Part shown: positions 60,503-64,000 of the stretch, one piece after another
Numbering within the stretch: the stretch's first letter is position 1
Layout: the number at the start of each line of letters is the position of its first letter
From: Sulfidibacterium sp964549335
GTDB taxonomy: Bacteria > Bacteroidota > Bacteroidia > Bacteroidales > F082
Length of the DNA stretch: 64,000 nt
Direction: 5' to 3'
Assembly: GCA_964549335.1 (NCBI GenBank)
Contig: CAZJUQ010000027.1
Location: 68,110 to 132,109, forward strand
Notes under the pieces: generated by a model
Told to the model about the DNA's origin: nothing
What the model saw: only the letters and a program-made list of their open reading frames with translations
The model's database searches: none
Made by a program: the position numbers and the translations under genes

Positions 60503-62128
60503 CTATTTTACTATTGCTTTTAACGTTACGGTTCCTGTGTTATTACCCGAAACACGGCAGAAATATACACCCGGAGGCCAGCTTCCGGTATTACAGCTAA
60601 AATGGTGTATGCCTTGATTTTGCATATCGTCCGATAGTATTGCCATAAGTTTTCCGTCTCCGTTAAAAATTTCAATATTTACCAACGATTTCGTTTTCAG
60701 CGAAAAACTAATGTTAAGCACACCGTTTACAGGGTTCGGCCAAATGCGGGGGTCAATAATCTGCGAATGCGGGGATTTCGTTTTTATTCCCGTGCCGGGA
60801 TCGTGAACGGCAAGTGCTTTTATACAAAAATTACCTGTATGCATGTAGCCCGAGCCGTCGTCGTAAGTATAAAAATCGCGCCATGCACCTTCGTCCGAAA
60901 AATAGCTTTCCCCTTGGTTTGCCGTTGAAGGTACCACGGTACGGTAACGTGCTCCGAGCAGTACGGGAACTTCGGAAGTTCTGTCGTATGGTATTCCGCC
61001 GTGCGATAAACGGAGATATACGTAAAAATCGTCGCCTTGCATCAGATGAACGGTATCGTTAAGCATAACGGTATGTAACCCCGTATGAAGAAAGCTTCCC
61101 GAAACACTGTCGAGTAAGTTGTAGAGATGAACGCCGTCGAAATCGTCGTAAATCTTTACCGTAAAATCCACACTATCGGCGGCGGTAAAAAAGTTTACCG
61201 CAACAACGGCTTCGTCGAGAGCCGTGGTGTAAGCGTTGAAAACCTCGTTAGAAACCGGCAGTGTGTCGCGCCATCCGTGGTAATCGTGGTAATAAGCCGT
61301 ATCGAAAGGTGACCTGACAACATTGTGAAAGGAAACCGCACCCATTTCGGGCTGGCGGCATGCCCATTTGTCGTAATATGAAATCCAAAAATATCCGTTG
61401 TAACCCCAATTGGTGCCCCAACTGTTTTTTACAAGCCATGCACCCGGTTGAGGAGCTTGGGTAACATGGTCGTCGTCCCACCCTATTATGGCTACACTGT
61501 GGTTAGGCTCCATATTGCTCGACGGAGGTTGGTAATGGTTATACTGGCCGTTAATGAATGCGCCGTTGTAACACATGCATGTTGCCATAACACCATATTG
61601 CATGATTTTTCGCTTAATGGTATCGATATATTGCAAACTGTCGCCTATATTATACCATTCCACATCCTCGGGATAATAATAGTGGTAATTTGTATTTTTC
61701 CTAAGTGGAGGATTTTCGAACGATTGACCGTCAATGTCGCGAACGGCACCTTCGAGTCTCGACAGATATGCCGTTGCCACCCTGTAATCGCCTCCGTAAT
61801 GAACATCCAACCCTTCGCCGTTGTTGTTGGGTGGGTTCAAATCCTGATTAAAAAAACTGTTAAAGCCGTTCCACCAGTCGAGGTGATATTCGGCAAGGTT
61901 CGGTTCACCGGTTTCTCCGGCATTTGTCCAATTTCCCGTCATTAACAAATTCCCCTCTATCGATGCCATGGTTCCGTGCGTCCAGCACGTTCCCCCCTGT
62001 TGATTTTTAACCGATGTTACGTAATTGTTGCCGTTGTAATCCCTCAAATCAAAAGAGGAAGGTAATTGCGAAAATCCCGGAATGGTAAATATAACGGCAA
62101 TCAGACTCATGTAAATCCTTTTTTTCAT
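60503..62128 (-). CDS. Papain-family (C1A) protease with T9SS C-terminal sorting domain
   Basis: A 541-residue exported cysteine protease. It has a signal peptide (to about residue 20) and then directly the mature papain fold: nucleophile C48 in QQGGTCWTHGTMAS, H210 in EPNHSVAIIGWDD, N235 in LVKNSWGTNWGYNGYFW. There is no inhibitory propeptide between signal and catalytic domain. Residues about 270-450 are a beta-rich domain of the lectin-like kind seen in other bacterial C1A proteases. The last 75 residues (PRIWPNPVNGVLNISFS ... PPGVYFCRVSG) are a type A T9SS sorting signal, so the enzyme is probably exported and attached to the surface or released. A -7 element lies 29 bases upstream. Confidence 0.93.
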   Translation of the reverse strand: MKKRIYMSLIAVIFTIPGFSQLPSSFDLRDYNGNNYVTSVKNQQGGTCWTHGTMASIEGNLLMTGNWTNAGETGEPNLAEYHLDWWNGFNSFFNQDLNPPNNNGEGLDVHYGGDYRVATAYLSRLEGAVRDIDGQSFENPPLRKNTNYHYYYPEDVEWYNIGDSLQYIDTIKRKIMQYGVMATCMCYNGAFINGQYNHYQPPSSNMEPNHSVAIIGWDDDHVTQAPQPGAWLVKNSWGTNWGYNGYFWISYYDKWACRQPEMGAVSFHNVVRSPFDTAYYHDYHGWRDTLPVSNEVFNAYTTALDEAVVAVNFFTAADSVDFTVKIYDDFDGVHLYNLLDSVSGSFLHTGLHTVMLNDTVHLMQGDDFYVYLRLSHGGIPYDRTSEVPVLLGARYRTVVPSTANQGESYFSDEGAWRDFYTYDDGSGYMHTGNFCIKALAVHDPGTGIKTKSPHSQIIDPRIWPNPVNGVLNISFSLKTKSLVNIEIFNGDGKLMAILSDDMQNQGIHHFSCNTGSWPPGVYFCRVSGNNTGTVTLKAIVK

Positions 62129-62156
62129 TATTTCTGTTCTTTTTAAGATTATTATA

Positions 62157-62164
62157 CAAATGTA
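62157..62164 (-). promoter_or_regulatory. -7 element before the papain-like protease gene
   Basis: TACATTTG on the minus strand matches TAnnTTTG, 29 bases before the ATG. No -33 element at proper spacing was seen. Confidence 0.4.
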
Positions 62165-62199
62165 CTTAAATTATTCTTTATTGTAAGTTAAAAGAATTG

Positions 62200-62207
62200 T
62201 AATTTTG
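62200..62207 (+). promoter_or_regulatory. -7 element before sufE
   Basis: TAATTTTG matches TAnnTTTG, 27 bases before the ATG at 62234. A TTG at 62181-62183 gives a 16-base spacer, shorter than usual. Confidence 0.5.
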
Positions 62208-62233
62208 CCTCTGCATAATAAAATGAAAATTAT

Positions 62234-62659
62234 ATGAGCATAGAGGAAAAGCAACAGGCTGTAATTGAGGAATTTTCGATGTTTGACGACTGGATGGACA
62301 AATATTCATACCTTATCGAACTGGGAAAAGATTTGCCGTTGATAGATGAGAAATACAAAACAAATCAATATTTGATATCGGGATGCCAAAGCAGGGTATG
62401 GCTGCATGCCGAATATAAAGACGGCAAGGTGTTTTTTGCCGCCGACAGCGATGCGGTAATCACCAAAGGCATTATCTCGCTTTTGATTAGAGTGCTATCG
62501 GGTCATACTCCTGCGGAAATATTAAATGCAAAATTCGATTTTCTGGAAAAAACCGGTTTAAACGAGCACTTGTCCCCTACCCGGTCAAACGGCCTGTTGT
62601 CAATGATAAAACAGATGCAACTTTATGCCAAAGCATATAAATTGAAAGAGAATAATTAA
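62234..62659 (+). CDS. sufE: Cysteine desulfuration protein SufE
   Basis: A 141-residue sulfur-transfer protein that accepts sulfane sulfur from the desulfurase SufS during Fe-S cluster assembly. The acceptor cysteine is C51 in YLISGCQSRVWLHAEY. Other family features are MFDDWMDKYSYLIELGKDLP and the closing LSPTRSNGLLSMIKQM. Length is usual. It lies 14 bases upstream of sufT on the plus strand, the pair probably forming one transcript. The main suf operon (sufBCDS) is not in the window. It would supply the cluster-rich hydrogenase encoded at 30.7-37 kb among others. Confidence 0.95.
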   Translation: MSIEEKQQAVIEEFSMFDDWMDKYSYLIELGKDLPLIDEKYKTNQYLISGCQSRVWLHAEYKDGKVFFAADSDAVITKGIISLLIRVLSGHTPAEILNAKFDFLEKTGLNEHLSPTRSNGLLSMIKQMQLYAKAYKLKENN

Positions 62660-62673
62660 AAAAAGACCCGGTT

Positions 62674-62994
62674 ATGACGGCGGAAGAAAAAAGAGAATTG
62701 GAACAAAAAACCGTTCATGTTTTAAAAAACATTTACGACCCCGAAATTCCCGTGAACATTTACGATTTGGGACTTGTTTACGAACACAAGGTTGATGACG
62801 AAGGAAACGTGAAAATATTAATGACTTTAACTGCCCCCAATTGTCCCGTTGCCGATATCTTGCCGCAACAGGTCAAAGAGGAGATTTCGTATCTGACGGG
62901 AGTCAAAAACGTCGACGTGGAAATCACCTTCGACCCGCCCTGGAATCAAGACATGATAACCGACGAGGCAAAACTGGAATTGGGTTTGTTGTGA
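62674..62994 (+). CDS. sufT: SufT/DUF59 (MIP18) Fe-S assembly protein
   Basis: A 106-residue MIP18-family protein that helps Fe-S cluster maturation or delivery. The family core is visible: YDPEIPVNIYDLGLVYEH, LTLTAPNCPVADILPQQV with the conserved cysteine (about residue 54), and ITFDPPWNQDMITDEAK. It lies 14 bases after sufE and is probably co-transcribed with it. The gene symbol follows the SufT role of such small DUF59 proteins next to suf genes. A 105-base gap without feature separates it from the convergent hsdM. Confidence 0.88.
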   Translation: MTAEEKRELEQKTVHVLKNIYDPEIPVNIYDLGLVYEHKVDDEGNVKILMTLTAPNCPVADILPQQVKEEISYLTGVKNVDVEITFDPPWNQDMITDEAKLELGLL

Positions 62995-63099
62995 AAGATT
63001 TGAGGTGGCATGTTATATTCCTTATTTTCTTTCTATAAAATATCAAGATATTATTAAGCTTTGGCAATGTGTACGGCTTGTAGTCATGCTTGCATATTT

Positions 63100-64000
63100 T
63101 CAAATGGTTTTAAGCCCCAATTCTTTTAAATAGTCATTGTGTTTTTCTGTACTAATCTTTATCTTCTTTTCTATTTCGGTTAGTTCGGCATTTATTTTTT
63201 CCAAATCAATTTTTTCTTCCGCTTTTGCCGTGCTTACATATCTCGATATATTCAAATTGTAATCGTTCTTTTCTATTTCAGCCATGGAAACCCGGCGTGC
63301 ATACCGTTCAATTTTTTCAGGACGGTTTTTGTAGGTGCTTACTATTCGTTCAATGTCCTCTTCCCTTAAAAAATTCTGTCTTTTACCTTTTTCAAAATGC
63401 TCACTTGCATTGATAAACAACACATCCTCTTCTTTTTTACATTTTTTCAGCACCAAAATACTTACCGGAATACCCGTTGAGTAAAAAAGATTGGCAGGCA
63501 AGCCGATTACCGCATCAATATTATTATCTTTTAATAATTTGGTGCGAATTTTCTTTTCCGCTCCGCCACGGAATAAAACACCGTGAGGCAGAATAATAGC
63601 CATTGTGCCGTCATCGGCGAGATAATGAAAACCGTGCAAGAGAAAAGCAAAATCAGCGGCTGATTTGGGCGCCAGTCCGTAACTTTTAAATCTAAAATCT
63701 TCCGCCAATGTTTCATTAGGTTCCCAGCGTAAACTAAACGGCGGATTAGCAACTACCGCATCAAATTCTACTTTCTTGGCAGGATTTGGTTCGTTGAGCA
63801 TTGGCCATTGATTGAGCAAGGTATCACCGTGAAATATTTCAAACTCGGTATCTTTCATTCCGTGTAGAAGCATATTCATACGGGCAAGGTTGTAGGTAGT
63901 TATGTTTTTTTCTTGTCCGTAGATTTTACCGACTGTTCCGCCTTTTTCTTTCATTCGTTTGCGAACGTTGAGCAACAGAGAACCCGAACCGCAAGCAAAA
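63100..64000 (-). CDS. hsdM: Type I restriction-modification methyltransferase HsdM, N-terminus outside window
   Basis: The C-terminal 300 residues of a type I N6-adenine methyltransferase. The frame is open through the end of the window, where FACGSGSLLLNVRKRM is the end of motif I (SAM binding). The catalytic motif IV is NPPFSLRW (about 80 residues later). Following blocks KSAADFAFLLHGFHYL, AIILPHGVLFRGGAEKKIR and IPVSILVLKK are typical. The C-terminus is a coiled coil of Lys/Glu-rich helices (EKINAELTEIEKKIKI), which contacts the specificity subunit. The apparent start at 63975 is an internal TTG, not real. No hsdS gene follows on the strand; the specificity and restriction genes must lie outside. 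Confidence 0.93.
   Translation of the reverse strand, partial: FACGSGSLLLNVRKRMKEKGGTVGKIYGQEKNITTYNLARMNMLLHGMKDTEFEIFHGDTLLNQWPMLNEPNPAKKVEFDAVVANPPFSLRWEPNETLAEDFRFKSYGLAPKSAADFAFLLHGFHYLADDGTMAIILPHGVLFRGGAEKKIRTKLLKDNNIDAVIGLPANLFYSTGIPVSILVLKKCKKEEDVLFINASEHFEKGKRQNFLREEDIERIVSTYKNRPEKIERYARRVSMAEIEKNDYNLNISRYVSTAKAEEKIDLEKINAELTEIEKKIKISTEKHNDYLKELGLKTI

Noticed and set aside
1..64000. CRISPR arrays, insertion sequences, prophage genes or rRNA
   Set aside because: I looked for regularly spaced repeats, transposase or integrase motifs, phage structural genes and rRNA cores and saw none.

Overview
The window looks like a chromosomal segment from a Bacteroidota bacterium, most likely an anaerobic or facultative member of the Bacteroidales/Marinilabiliales type. 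The reasons are direct: many intergenic gaps carry the Bacteroidota -7 element TAnnTTTG; there is a GldH lipoprotein and a papain-like protease with a type IX secretion (T9SS) C-terminal sorting domain; there is a TonB-dependent receptor with a carboxypeptidase-regulatory-like N-terminus; and several families almost confined to the phylum appear (DUF4834, DUF4783, DUF3276, DUF5683, GWxTD). Base composition is moderately AT-rich and even throughout. I see no insertion sequence, prophage, CRISPR array or rRNA operon. Two genes run off the window: a class III aminotransferase at the left edge and a type I restriction-modification methyltransferase at the right edge.

Layout. 1-6 kb: aminotransferase, DUF4395 membrane protein, o-succinylbenzoate synthase (menC), and a two-gene citrate lyase locus in which the acyl-carrier subunit CitD is fused to the N-terminus of CitE. 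6-9.5 kb: class A penicillin-binding protein, gldH, fabG. 9.5-16.5 kb: three tandem histidine-kinase genes (two large TPR-membrane kinases and one receiver-kinase) with no DNA-binding output protein. 16.6-22.4 kb: a minus-strand run of a conserved hypothetical, fluoride channel crcB, DUF493, a GT4 glycosyltransferase, a YfhO membrane protein, DUF4834 and rpmH. 22.7-30.2 kb: dipeptidase pepD and an MFS carrier, rsmG, a K+ channel, nhaC and a Na+/alanine symporter.

30.7-38.8 kb is the most distinctive block: a six-gene bidirectional [NiFe]-hydrogenase operon (hoxF-hoxU-hoxY-hoxH, a maturation endopeptidase, a dihydroorotate-dehydrogenase-like flavoprotein), divergent from hypC and a strongly divergent hypD whose essential active-site cysteine is serine, followed by a convergent zinc-ribbon protein. 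This would couple NAD(H) to H2, suited to redox balancing during fermentation, alongside citrate lyase and Na+-coupled transport.

39-50 kb: membrane protein, an alpha-oxoamine synthase (sphingolipid/sulfonolipid-type), TIGR02757 protein, haem-binding protein, tRNA-Ser(CGA) with promoter and terminator, a TolB-like propeller protein, a TPP-riboswitch-controlled TonB receptor (probable thiamine uptake), dCMP deaminase, DUF5683, parB, parA and DUF3276. 50-64 kb: a 2-oxoacid dehydrogenase E2, GWxTD protein, GT2, CDF metal exporter, aldehyde dehydrogenase, a lipoprotein, the DUF4783-nadC-yihY-truA operon, the T9SS papain-like protease, sufE-sufT and the partial hsdM.

All family assignments come from reading motifs and remembered family features. 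No search was run, so paralogue-level calls (substrates of carriers, aminotransferase specificity) remain inference.
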